This document shows, in pieces, positions 1-12,203 of a DNA stretch of 64,000 nt. Numbering within the stretch: the stretch's first letter is position 1; the number at the start of each line of letters is the position of its first letter. The position numbers and the translations under genes are program-made. A model generated the notes under the pieces. The model was not told the DNA's origin. It worked only from the letters and a program-made list of their open reading frames with translations, and made no database searches. The DNA is taken from assembly GCF_003369915.1 (NCBI RefSeq), contig NC_046674.1, positions 22,633,657 through 22,697,656 of the forward strand, given 5' to 3'. The stretch comes from Drosophila miranda (lineage: Eukaryota; Arthropoda; Insecta; Diptera; Drosophilidae).

Positions 1-3000
1 ATTTCTCTCTCTTTTTTGGTTGTGATTCCTCTTTTTTTTCGATTTTTTTCCCCCAAGTCGTGTAGCTATGGTATCTCAACGATATCCCTGATTGGTGATC
101 CTTTAAGATTGTTTACAGCAAGCATAAATTTAAGAACTTAAATCGGAACCCATCAAACAATTAGTCCTCAAATTGATTTTCGGGGAACTGCAACACGTGT
201 TTACACAGCCCGTCCATGTTCCAACCCCTCCAAAGTGCCCCAGCCCCACCCCCAACCCCAGCCACATCTCCACCCCCACCCACAGACTTCCACCCAGCGC
301 AACTTTATGCAATTTGTCACAATATGTGTCACATTAGCCACAGCAATTGTGCTTAAACGTCACCGTCACCGTCTCCGCACTACGGCTGTTGTCCTCATCA
401 GCGCCGCTAACCAGATTATACCCCAATCGCGACACCGATACGGCTCCGTGTCTGGCTGTGCCGATGATTCTAGGAGGGGATGGAGGTAGAAGTAAAAATA
501 GTCAAACAAAGGGCCCGGCCCGCCCTGGCCTCACCACCATAAAAGTAGAACGAACCACCACCGAGTGCAGCCCTCGAGGAATCTGCAGACGAGCAGTCGT
601 CCACCCTCTCTGCCCGATGATATGAGGATGATAGAGCATGTAAGTCGTTTTCGATACACGCATTAACAGGGCACGTAAAAAAGAGATCCGAGTCCGCATC
701 ATTAATCAAACGCGGACAAGGCCAAACAAGTGCACGGAGCGGCTCTGCAAAAAAACAAAAAACAAAAAGCAAAAAACAAAAAACAGCACGACGAATGCGA
801 GAAAAAGCGTCGCGAGTCCTTGTTTGCCCAATGTCCTTCCGCACTTGAGAGCAGCTCTTGGCGCCACATTCGAGCGACGCCACCGAGCACGTGGTAACGA
901 CGCGTCGTTTGTGTTCAATGATCTTTTTCCGCTCGTAAATGTGTAAATTACGTAATTAATTACCGTTACGGCAGTGGGCAGTGGGCGGTGGGTGTATTCA
1001 AATGCTCACTGGCAAAAAAAAACATGTGGAAATTCCACTCCGGAAGTATTCCGTGTCTGCAGTTCGAAGAACGCAAGCCAGATAAGCATACATATGTGGA
1101 TGTTCCATACGATTCCATTACAGCTCAAGGATTCCCAAATTATAAAGTGGCTTTAAGCTCGGAATATCAAATACGAGGATTAGGCTCTATCTCTACTGTA
1201 ATTTTCAAGTTTTAATAGAATACAAAATATTTACTCCTCAAAATTAACATTATACTCCACTGATCGTAAAATTATTAGTCCAGAATTATGTGCAAATAAA
1301 ATACCAATTTGAGGAGCCCCAAAATATGCTCCAAATCGAAGAATGATTATTATGGCAGAGTCAGCCGGGGAAAGGCCTTTAAAATCGAATCAGTTTAACA
1401 AATCGTTGACAAAAGTTGAATTTTGATGCGATATTTCCAGCTCGTAATACAATTCGCCATCACTTTATGTAAACAATAAAATCAAATGGCAATTTTTTTT
1501 CCCCATAAAGGACACCCACAATGAGGAGAAAAACCGCACTGAGCAAATGTGCAATATAAATCGGGAAAATAAATGTGCCATTATTTTTATTTACTTAGGG
1601 CGTGTGTGTTGACAAAAGACCAGAAAGGCAAAAGTGTTTGAGCAATTGCCATCAAAGTGAAATCATTTTTGGGTGGAAAATGCCAAAAACAATGTCCAGA
1701 TCCTGTGGGAATTGGACTCGTGTGAACGAAGTATCATGTATGTAGTTGTTGTTGACCCATATAAACAGAGAATGGAGAAGTACTTTAAAGATCAATTCTG
1801 TGTGAAATATGGCAAATGCTTTTGGTGATACACCAAAACCAAATATGATAGGGTTTTCTTCTGCCAGGTAGGTTACCGAACATGAATTTTTGTTCTGTTT
1901 GGAACTGTGCTGAGAAAATGTCAGACAACGCCAACAAGTATATCGAGCATTTACATCCGCTGCTTTTCTTCGACTCGCTCATTCGAAAGCGCTGATTGGT
2001 GCTATGGAAAAACATGAATCAGATGGTATGTGTGACTCATAGCTACAAATGCGACACCACCAGAACCATTGAACGGCTTGCTCATCGGCACGGATCCAGA
2101 ATCAAACCTGTTCCTGAAGTCCATTCGCACTGAATGGAAGCATTAGTTCATGCTTCCAAATGACTTCGTTCGGACCAACAGAAATAGTTAATAATACTGC
2201 AGCAAATGGTTTGCCGGGTCAGCTAGTATTAAATAAATAAATATACATACATATATATAGGATTTTAGTTGTTTGTTTTAGTCTTGTAATGTATGTATGT
2301 ACATACATCTGTATGTATTTGCTTAAGACTGAACTCAGATCTTCGCAAGCAAACTGGAAGCAAAAGTTTTCACTTATAATTATGTAAATCAGAGCCCAGG
2401 AACATGAGCAGGTCACCGCAAAGAGCCACACAAGTTGTCGGCCAGCAGGGGGACCATCTTGCACAGATGTCACTCATTGGCCTGGCCCTGACCAAGTAGT
2501 TCAAATAAGTCTGGGTGGCTGGGTAGCTGGGTGGGAGGGGCCGCAATCTAAATGCAAATGGACGGCCAATGACTAAATGTGAGCCGCTGGCCCAGAAAAC
2601 CACAAAGCCATAACCAGGAATCTCTCGCATAATACAGCCGAAGAAGCCTGAAAGCCAGAAAGCCAGATAGCCAGAAAGCCGAGGGGAGAACGGCGGTAAA
2701 TGAGCGGGCCAAGTCATTCAGAGTAGTTGAAGCTGTTGTGCATGGCCGTACGTGCCATGCGTACGCTGTACGGTCGAGCCCGACATTTGGAACAAAATTC
2801 ATAAATGCTAATTTCAACACATTGCGCACACGCTACAAATATGAATATTTACCATAACTACGCCAACAGACGCACACGCAAATCGACTTCGATTGCCTAG
2901 GAGCTAGAGATGAAAAGAGATGGAGCTAAAGGCGGAGTGGAGTGGAGTGGAGTAGTGTGGAGCGGCTGTCAGGACTCCCACTCCGGGAGCTTCAGACTCC

Positions 3001-6000
3001 GGAGCTTCAGCCACTTGCCTTTATCGACGAACACTCTGCTTCTGTTGTGACTTTACTGGTTCGGGTTTAATAAAATCCTTCTACAAAATGAAGCAATTGT
3101 GCATTTCAGCCTGCTGCTACTGCTGCTGCTGCTGCTTCTGATACTCACAGATACATTTGTTGCTCTGTGAATGCGAGTGTCGATGGGATGCGTATGGGGA
3201 TTCGAGTATAAATGGTCATACGGCTGTGTGCTTGGCAAATATGCGTCAAAATCGCACAGACGCACAGTTTTTGAATACCAAATGGAGACAGGATGGGAAT
3301 GCACTACGTGCATAGGCATACAATAGTCCATATTTGTCTACTCGATGCCACAGATTGAGATTGGTTCTGTGCCTTTTGTGCTTTTGCCTTGTGCCCGGTC
3401 TATAATTGGCCACTTGAATACCGGCCTGGGCAGCCACATAGCTGCCATCAGGCACCAGGCATCAGAATCCACTTGCCACTGCCACTGCCACTGTCCCTCT
3501 CAGAGAAACAATTCTTTGGAGGCCACACTCGGCCATTAAATTGAAAATTTCTTTCAATTGAGCTGCCAGCAGGCAACAGACTCTGCCACCACATTATGAG
3601 TTCAAACTTGCCCCAATCGGGCGACTAATGAGTTTCACATAGGCCGGAAAGTGGCACTAAGGCGTGTCGGCTCTCTCGAACGGTCATCGGATGCCTAATG
3701 AGAAAAATTCTCTCACTCTACCCAAGCCATATGGTACTGTAATTGGAAATTACGTACATACATGTATGTGGAAAATACTCAAACCACAAGGTTTGGAGCT
3801 TAAGAGATACTCGTAGAATATTCTTTGGGCAGTGGACAAAGCGCAAGGGATCGACTCAATACTCACATACAGAAAAATGTCAGGTAACAAGCTATTATCG
3901 AAATCAGTAATTTATTCAGTTCCACTTTCATCTTTCCATGTATCTATTTCGATTCGAAATCAGAGATCCGTGATAGAACTTGTATTTTGCCTTTGACATT
4001 TGCTCTAGCTGGTCCCGCCCCCAAAAAGACGAAATTTGAATTGCAAAATCCGGCAGCTGGTGAATCGAACGCCAAACTACGTTGAATATCCTCAATCTCA
4101 GGGCCACACCTCCCACCTCATCAGCATCGACATCCCAGTTCTCAGTGGGGTTCATCGTCGCCTGTCTCCGGCAGCCTCCGGAGTCCTCCTGCATTGACAG
4201 GCCAGACACCAAAGGGGCGTAGTTCAAGACAATGAATGTAGCTACAGCTGGAGGAAGATTGACTTTTGAGCAGGCCAGGCCCCGGCCAAGGTGTTACCAA
4301 CTGCGACTCCGACTCTGACTCCTTCTGCTAAAAGGCAGAAGCCAGAAGCCAGAAACCAGGAGCAAATGCAAATGCAAATGAGCAGCAGGCGAGGAGAAGT
4401 CGCTTAATATGCAAATTTCGAATACATATTTAAAGGAAAATTGTGGTCCTGCTGCAACATTTTCGTAGTCGTAATTTGGGCAAAACCCAAACCATGAAGA
4501 TTGACAAAAATACGAAAATACGAAAATGCATTGCATATTTTTGCATATGACCGGAATGTTTTTCATTATGCTGCGCTGCCAATAGGGCCAGCGAAAACCC
4601 AACATCAAATGGATGCCATGGATGAGTGTTCGAAGTGAGTGAACGTACACTCGAACAGCAGTAACGTGCGTATCTGTGTGGGGCACTGAAAGTCGCGAGC
4701 ATGTATTAAAAATATCTTCTAGATACTTTAGAAGCAGTAGCTCAAAGCAGAAGTTAAGCCCAGCAGCGGCATCAGCAGCAGCAGCGGCAGCACTAGAAGT
4801 CGGGCTGCAGTGTGCCGAAGGAATAAGATGTTGGCTGATGCTGCAGCCGCTGGAAAAAATGTTTTTATTACATTTCCCGCGCGTATTTTACGCTACTCAC
4901 GAAATACTTGAAGCCAGCAAAGGCTCCCAGCAACGCAAACCAAGTCAAAATAAATAAATATCCAGCAGCAGAGGCAGGAAAAGGGAGAGGCACGGTACGG
5001 CCCCACTGTTCCCCCACCCCCCAAACACCCCAAGACACAACATCGGCACAACGGCAGTCACACCCACGCACAAAGCCGCGCGCATCAAAGCGTATTCACA
5101 AGTGGTCGGTCCTTCGCGCTTTGCTGATTCTGCCAAGGCCCAAAGGATATTCAGGCAGCAGTCCCTCGACTTTCTTTCCACCTCCTGAAGGAGTTGTCTA
5201 GGAAACTTTTCTGCGAGATACTCAAGTCACTGCTCAAGTCGCGCCACTGCCGCTAAAGCAAGCCCTTTCCTCTTTTATCATAAAAAATGCCGGCGAAAAA
5301 AATTAAACAGAAAATTGAATAAAATGGAAAAAAGAAATAAAGTGTAACCAGATACTCGGCAATGCCCTCTTGGATTTTCTGTTTAAGAAAAGCCTGCAAA
5401 ATATGAACTAGCAGCTGAATTGCTGTGCGCTCTAGGGGGGAGGTTTCCAATTGCCTTCGATATCTATAGAATACTGCATTTCAATACGATTGTAGGTATA
5501 CTCAGTATTTCAATGACACTTCATCTTCAGCCAGCACACAATCATCACTATGAAAACATAGTGTGACCTGAAACCAAGGAAAAAATGTTTTTTCCAAGAA
5601 GGCTTAGGTGGGTTTAAGTGGATGATTTATAAATAATATCCTATATTTAAGTTCATCTCATGTTTAAGAACTCTGCAGCGAAAATATGAATATAACTAGA
5701 TAGAAATTATGTTTCCCTGATAGCCATTTTCAATATTAATTAAACATAATAAACATAAACAATATTCTTAACAAAGCTTTTTTGAGAACTTTGTAGTTGA
5801 AAGCATTTTTCTGAGCTGTTATAGAATACTACGATTTCTAAAGTTTAGTTATGCGAAGAGTATTCACTTGTGTACTTATTAATATAAACAAAATTTGTTT
5901 GCTCTAGCCCCATTGGACCCAGTCAGAGATCCTGTACAACCCATAAGTCAGCTACTTGATAAAAACACAATATTTCATGGGGAACCGTCTCTGGGCACCC

Positions 6001-7900
6001 GACAAAAGCCCTGAACAGACCTGTCGCCATTTAATAGAATTTTTCTCCAGCTTCCAGAGGGTCCCCGTGCCTCCCGGTGCCACTCCACCCTTCGCCGTCG
6101 ATTTTCCACTTTCCACTCGCGGGCTTGGCTCTGGCTCTGGCTCTGCTTTTTTTTCCGAATGCAGATTATGTTTTCATTAAATTATGGTAGCTATGGTTAC
6201 TTTTATACAATCCAAAGCTACTTCAAACACGAGAGTGGTGCGTGCCAAGCCGTTGCGACCCCATCGCCACAGACTCCGCCCCCTCTGCCCGGCGACGGGG
6301 TGGCATACCCCAAGACGACAAAAGGAAAAAAAAACGAAAAAAGTATTCGCACAATAGAACGCGTTGTATGGGGGTATTGGGGGGTGTTGGGTTCTAGGGG
6401 TAGTCAAAGAAAATTGTAGTTTATTTTTATTACATTTACTCGTATTCCACGACTCCCATTCTTCCATTCGATTCAAGCCAGCCCCAGCCCCAGTCCCAGT
6501 CTCATCTCCAGCTCCCCCTTACTTGCATTCACAATCGTTTCCATGCATTTGCATGCGTCGTGATCGTGACATGTGCGAAGCGGCAAACGGAGCGGAAATG
6601 GAAGATGGCGTTTCTCATTCCCTTTCGAAGGGGGAATGGAACGTTTGAATCGAACAAACGACAGTATTTCTAATGATGATGTAATTCGGCTCTTAATTCA
6701 GCAATGTCCAAGCAGTAGTTTGTGGGTTCCTTCGCGTCATATCATTAGAGAAATCATCGTATTCAGCGATCATCAGAGAAGTTCTAGTTGGAGAGCCATA
6801 TTATGATGGCAAAGGAGGAATCTGTTAGTCCTCAAGGGTATCCTTCCTTCCTTCCTGGTTTTATTCCAAATTGACACGACTGCCTCCGTGTGTGCATGTG
6901 TGGAGCCGTTACTTCTGCTTTTCCCGGAGTTTTCGCTAGTGCGGCACGTACATTTATTACTTTTGCCTCCTCTCTCTTCACACACGCACACACACATACA
7001 CGCCCCAGAAGCAAGTGAGAGCCGCAGTCTTTTCTCCTATAGATGCATGCAAAGCGGTTTACATTTTTTATTGCGAAAATGTAACGTGCCGCATGCGAAT
7101 TGGTTGCTTTGACTGGCGTCTTCTCCGCCCCAGCCTCGCAACGGCAGCCTTTTCGGCACCGCCATCGCTTTTAATGTTAACTTTTTCCGTGCCTGTGCCC
7201 CACTTGCAAAGAAATATGAAAAATATTCGTAATAGAGTTGTTTGAAATGTACAATAAGCATTCAAGTGGCTTCGCCGAATGCCATGACGAGCCGGGGCGT
7301 ACGCAGGGAGAGCAGCATATGCACATACGGGAACTACCGTTAATGTGGAGCCGGAGCCGGTGCCGGAGCCCCGCCCATATGCGAGAGTGGGCTAAAAGAA
7401 AATGGGTGCCATATCGGATAAATTGTACAAAAACCAAGCATTTTCCATAGGGACCGTAGACACGCATGCATATCTGAAATGTAAATACAATAAATATAAA
7501 AGAATCCATACGTTGTTTCATTACGAATAAAGTTGCCAATTACATTTCACGCTGATTTAGGCCAGAATTTATATGCTCTCCGCGATCCATTTTACAAACA
7601 AATCAACGTGAATTACTTTGACTGCAATTAGCAAACAAAAAATTACGTCGTTTACTAAGCGACAAGGACGTCAAAATGCAATAATGTACTTGAACATATT
7701 CAGTTGAGCTTGAATAAATAGGCATTTTCTGTAATGCTTTTGAAAATATTAATAAATAGCCTTTAAAAACGTGTCCTGGAAACCACAAACTTTCTTGCTA
7801 TATTAACAATGAATCAATCTATGAAAAAAAATTATTTCATATAAATCGGTAAGTTGGTTAAAAAGATATAGCGGTTTGACTTTTGAAAATTGTTGAACCT
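1..7900. other. Gene-poor region, no supported gene
   Basis: I see no reading frame here with protein-like composition, splice context or a recognisable domain. The sequence is ordinary fly intergenic or intronic DNA: A/T-rich stretches, TACATA/CATATG-type simple repeats, short CTG/CAG runs (near 3,115-3,140 and 4,760-4,800) and a tandem GGAGT run near 2,935-2,955. A possible Helitron-like 3' end (a GGGTCAGCTAG tail followed by T) lies at about 2,216-2,227. A gene with small exons could be hidden here, but nothing shows it. Confidence 0.6.
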
Positions 7901-7929
7901 ATTCAGTTGAGCGGCACTGTATTTGATAT

Positions 7930-8040
7930 GTCAAAGCCAATGGGGTCGGCAACGCTTCCTTCTGGGTATTACACACATCCACTTTCACCTCAAATATAAT
8001 ATACCCCTATACTCTTCCAGAACCGGGTTTGAAAACCATT
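7930..8040. repeat. DINE-1 (Helentron)-like 3' fragment
   Basis: The stretch reading GGGTCGGCAACGCTTCCTTC, then TGGGTATTACACAC and finally a TATACCCC...CGGGTT end, matches the well-known 3' module of Drosophila DINE-1/INE-1 elements. The same module occurs again at about 10,250-10,380. Only the 3' part is visible here, and its left boundary is uncertain. Confidence 0.65.
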
Positions 8041-9479
8041 ACAAAATAAAGATTATTTCTTTTTTATTTTTAAAAGAAAATTAAAGAATTTCAGATCAGC
8101 ACCAAAATTCAATTTCGGCTCCCAATAACTAAAATTTTGTAATCAGAACAGAACTACACATCTTGAGATCCAAAAAATATTTATTTTGTTCTCTTTAATC
8201 CTTCGAGTTGGTCCACTGTGGACGACTCACATCCATCAGATCTGCTCACCGTAAATGCAGCCTTCACAACACCTCCCGCCCTGTTGCATATGAAAAAGTT
8301 CAGTGTCTGATGGTGCAGGCAGAGCCCTGAGATACGAGTGTGCTATGCATGGGGGGGGGGGGGGGGAAGGGGGTTGGCATAGGGAAATTTTTAATAATTT
8401 CTGCATCTTCAACACTGTGAATAAAAATGGTTGCTTTGATGGTGGCAGCAGCGTAACTAACAATAAAACTTTTTAGTGTGAAACGTGAAGCGGGGACAAA
8501 AATATGGACACATATGAAGTCATAAAGTCATATTAACACGTACGAATGCGCACAGGATATTAATGTGCACTGCTCGCTGGCACCGACGCACACATGCATA
8601 CCGAGTGGCAGACACACATAGATGGTGGCCTGGCCCCATAGACAGCCAGAAGGGGCATAGTTTTTATTCGCCAAGTTGCCCCGACCTTTGGTGCTAATAT
8701 AATTTCATATATTGTGGTTAAATTTCAGCAAAGAGAGGAAATGAGCTTCAGTTTTGACAGGGCCATCGCTTCGTCCTGCCAGCCGACGCAAACTAATTTC
8801 AGGCAATGCCCAGACCCGTTCCAACTCCATCCTAGACTCATAGCAGCCTGAAAAATCCTGCAGTCCACAAAAAACTTTATGAATTACAGAAGCTGTGGAA
8901 AAAAAAACAATAACAGCAGCGCCAAACAATACCATCCGCCGACCACAGCCCAGAGATTGCAATGAAACAAAACGCACTCGAAATTGTTCTCGTTTTTTTA
9001 AACAAATTCGGCGCCCGCACAAGAGTTTCGTTCTCCGGCCAGTCCTCGGAGGCCCTCAAAAAGGACCCGTACACTACAAACGGAATCAAGTCCATCTGGC
9101 ACGGGATTCCCATGGGGCCCCAGAGCGGAAGGAGGGCCATCCAATCATTAACTTTTTTGTTTGACCAATTCGAAAACTGATTTTGGTCAAGCGAATGAAA
9201 CACTGACCTCTGAGCCCACACATACGAGGTGAGTTCGGTTAATACTCCTACGATATAGCACGGTTTCGTTATGTCTTATAAATATTTTACATCTATTCTT
9301 GGGGAAACCAATTTATAATTCTTCAAAAGTGTTGTGCAGAACCTATAGGAGAAATGTCAGATCCTAACATACGTGTTTGAACATCAGCAGCCTAGTGTAG
9401 CGGTTTTTAACCTGCAGCATTTTCGAATCATACTACTTCAAAGTAACAGATACATAACATAGATACATAGATACTTGTA
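8041..9479. other. Intergenic, no supported gene; 16-G tract
   Basis: There is a homopolymer run of 16 G at 8,351-8,366. A short open frame at 8,962-9,180 (plus) encodes 72 residues, but it has no recognisable domain and no splice partners, so I do not call it a gene. Confidence 0.5.
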
Positions 9480-10385
9480 TACTCGAATTGAAAACCGAGC
9501 GGCAACGTTGTGATGCGCGGCAAGGGCGGCGGCTCTACTTTAATACCCTGTAATCAGTCAGAATATACATATGTGATCTTATGATTTAACCTATACATTA
9601 TATTTTATACTTAAGCGCCGGAATCTCTCTCTCTCTGTCCTTTGTTTCGCTGTTCGTTACTAATTTGTTGGTTAATGCGGGGAGGGGGCGTCGAGGAGAA
9701 GGGAAAAAACATAGAGAGACAGAGGAACCACGACCACTAGTTATGTAATTATGCTAATTGTTGCGTTTTGTTTATCCTTTTAGGCGGAACCTAATAACCT
9801 ATTTGATTAGAGTTTTAGAATATTTTAATTAGTCTTTAAATTATTTCCGTTTTCCGCTTCTGTTTTGTATTCTCCTAAATCTGTCTCTCTCTCTCTTGTT
9901 ACATTAACACCAGATATATTGCTATCTCGCTTCCCTCAGCTAGGGGTCGCACACTGCACGAGGAAGAGAAAGAGAGAATAAGTTAGCGCGTGGAAGAAGT
10001 AGCGTAACCACTGCAATTTTATTTTTTCTTTCTGGCTATAATAATAATCAGGTCGGATCCAGAGTTGGCAATCTGCTAGATACGGTCATGCTCAAAGTTT
10101 TTGCGTATCTTCAAAATTGGGGAGGAAGGGGATGTAGCAAACTAACTTGATTCAGTGTGATAGCACAGGACTCTGCACACAAAATTTGGTTGCTCTAGCT
10201 CTTATAGTTTCTAAGAGCTAGAAGTCAAACAAGACGGACGGACAGAGATAACTATATCGACTCGGCTATAGATGCTGATCAAAAATATATATACTTTATG
10301 GGTTCGGAAACGCGACCTTCTGGGTGTTACACACCCACCACAAAACTTATATCCCTAAGCTCCTCGAGTACCGGGCATAATTAAA
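9480..10385 (+). mobile_element. DINE-1 (Helentron)-like element
   Basis: The 3' third contains the DINE-1 hallmark string: a short stem near 10,190-10,215 around AGCTCT...AGAGCT, GACGGACGGACAGA, ATCGACTCGGCTAT, AAAAATATATATACTTTATG, GGGTTCGGAAACGC, TCTGGGTGTTACACAC and CTCGAGTACCGGGCATAA. The 5' part begins around TTTAATACCCTGTAATCAG (9,540). The middle (9,880-9,990) has CT-rich and GA-rich arms that could fold. These are non-autonomous rolling-circle-type elements without coding capacity. Ends are approximate, and a second, shorter relative lies at 24.0-24.2 kb. Confidence 0.7.
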
Positions 10386-12203
10386 TTTATATACATAATC
10401 TAATACCATATTATTGAAACAGAAGTGTTAGTGGTTCTTTAAAAACTGCAAATTTGTTGTAACTATTATCTCTTTTTTTTCAAATGTTGCCAATCACTCT
10501 TCCAATAGTAACTGGTTTATTTTTTCTTTTTTGAAACAGTCGTGCCCAAGAGTGTCTTGCGTTGTTGAAGTAACTAATCCGTAAATAAAGGGAACGATGA
10601 GATTTGGTACATTGAAACTAAGATACGTCTTAGTTAGCTACCATTCTTTCGAAAATATTCGAAAAAATACGAGACATCTTGGGCTTCGAAGCTATATTCG
10701 AGAAACCAAAATTTAACGTTTTGCCTCAATGGGATATTCCTGGAACGTGATCTTATTTGGAGACGCTTAATTTAAGATATTTTCAATATTCTCATATGTA
10801 TATCAGCTTCATACTATTGGACATGCAGAAAAGGATAAGCACTTCCTTATATTCTTCCTCTGAATCCACAGAAATTTCGATCATTTGAAGTAATTTATGT
10901 GCGTTCATCCAGTACCTATGTAAATGCACTATAAATGCAATATATCTATATGCATATATATATATATATATATGTGATAATTTCCCCAAATAATGTTCCG
11001 AAAATAACTTTAGTTTCATTTGAAAATCTTTGTTACATGCAAATCCCCTACTTTTGGACCAACCCTCGCAGATGTGAATACTTATACGCATACACCCATG
11101 ACCACAAATGCCACCAAGCTTTCCGCCCCAAGTGGGGTGCAGTCGCAGTAGGAGCCGAGACCGCGAGGCCACTTGAATGGTGCACAAGTGGCGGTGGCAG
11201 CGGCTGGACTCTGCCTGCGACTGCAACATGGCCAGCGCTATCGAATCGCAACCATGGCAATAAATTGCTGCTCGCCCGGGGCCCCAAGGCAGCCAACTCA
11301 AGTTGAAATTGGTCAAAAGTTTAACATATTTGCGTGTGTGTCCGAATGGCATATTGGGGGATGGTCGTTTTTGGTGCATTTTCGTGAGGGCAACGATGAC
11401 GGCCCGGCCCCATTACGGAATGATGATGCTCGTGTAGATCCCCGGAGCTTATGAGTTTCCATTTTTGTTGGGGTATTTAGTCGGTTGATGGTAATGGAAG
11501 GACAATTCCGGCTTGAACGTTTAATTAAATCATAAGTAACGTATTATTTGTGCTTAAAACGAAATAAAATCTTCATAGGGTTTGCAAACTATTCAATAAT
11601 CAGATCACTAGACACGATTCAACAATAACAATCATAAGAACTAAATAATAATCAAATAAATATTCTAACAATTGGGTTTCAAGAATCAACAATTGCTTAA
11701 TTCAGATTCGTATAATAATATTTATGTATATTTACTACTATGTACTTCAGTTTAAACAATCAAAGTATTTTATAGTTCTTCGAGCTCTTTTCAACATTTG
11801 GACTACGTTAGTTAGCTAAAACACATTTAATTTAACTACTCGCTAGGCTTGTGCTTTAGAGTAGAGGTACAGAATTGTTTCTGAGTATGCATTCATAATC
11901 ATTTCATAAGGAACGTATTACGATCTAAGGCCTCGAGGCGAAAGGCAAAAGGCGGCGTCTAAGTACTACCGCGGCGTTGCATGGCAAGTCACGAACGAGT
12001 ATTTGGTATTTGACTGCAGACTAGAGTCCTATCTAGGTAATACAATGGCGACACACAACCGTAGGAAAGCTTTGACTAGCACTGTAGAAATGCCAGCCAG
12101 TCTCTAGCTGACAGATTCGAGTAAATGACTAAGTAGGTGTCTGGAGGAAGCTGCCGGAACAGCCACCTCCAGCTTTGACTAGCTAGTAGCTGCTAATGAG
12201 AGT
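10386..12203. other. Intergenic plus probable Inpp5e 3' flank
   Basis: No supported coding sequence. A (TA)n microsatellite lies at about 10,957-10,975. The A/T-rich stretch from about 11,500 to 12,203 directly follows the minus-strand Inpp5e stop codon and probably contains its 3' untranslated region. I could not fix a poly(A) site. Confidence 0.5.

Noticed and set aside
1785..2227. Possible Helitron coding part upstream of a CTAG-T end
   Set aside because: The tail GGGTCAGCTAG-T is suggestive, but no 3' hairpin or Rep/helicase motif could be read upstream. It is kept only as a remark.
8877..9221. 114-codon minus-strand and 72-codon plus-strand frames
   Set aside because: They overlap each other, have no recognised motif and no splice signals, and lie between mobile-element fragments.
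10792..11379. 195-codon minus-strand frame
   Set aside because: It crosses a TA microsatellite (alternating Ile/Tyr), has no domain, and protein-like composition is lacking.
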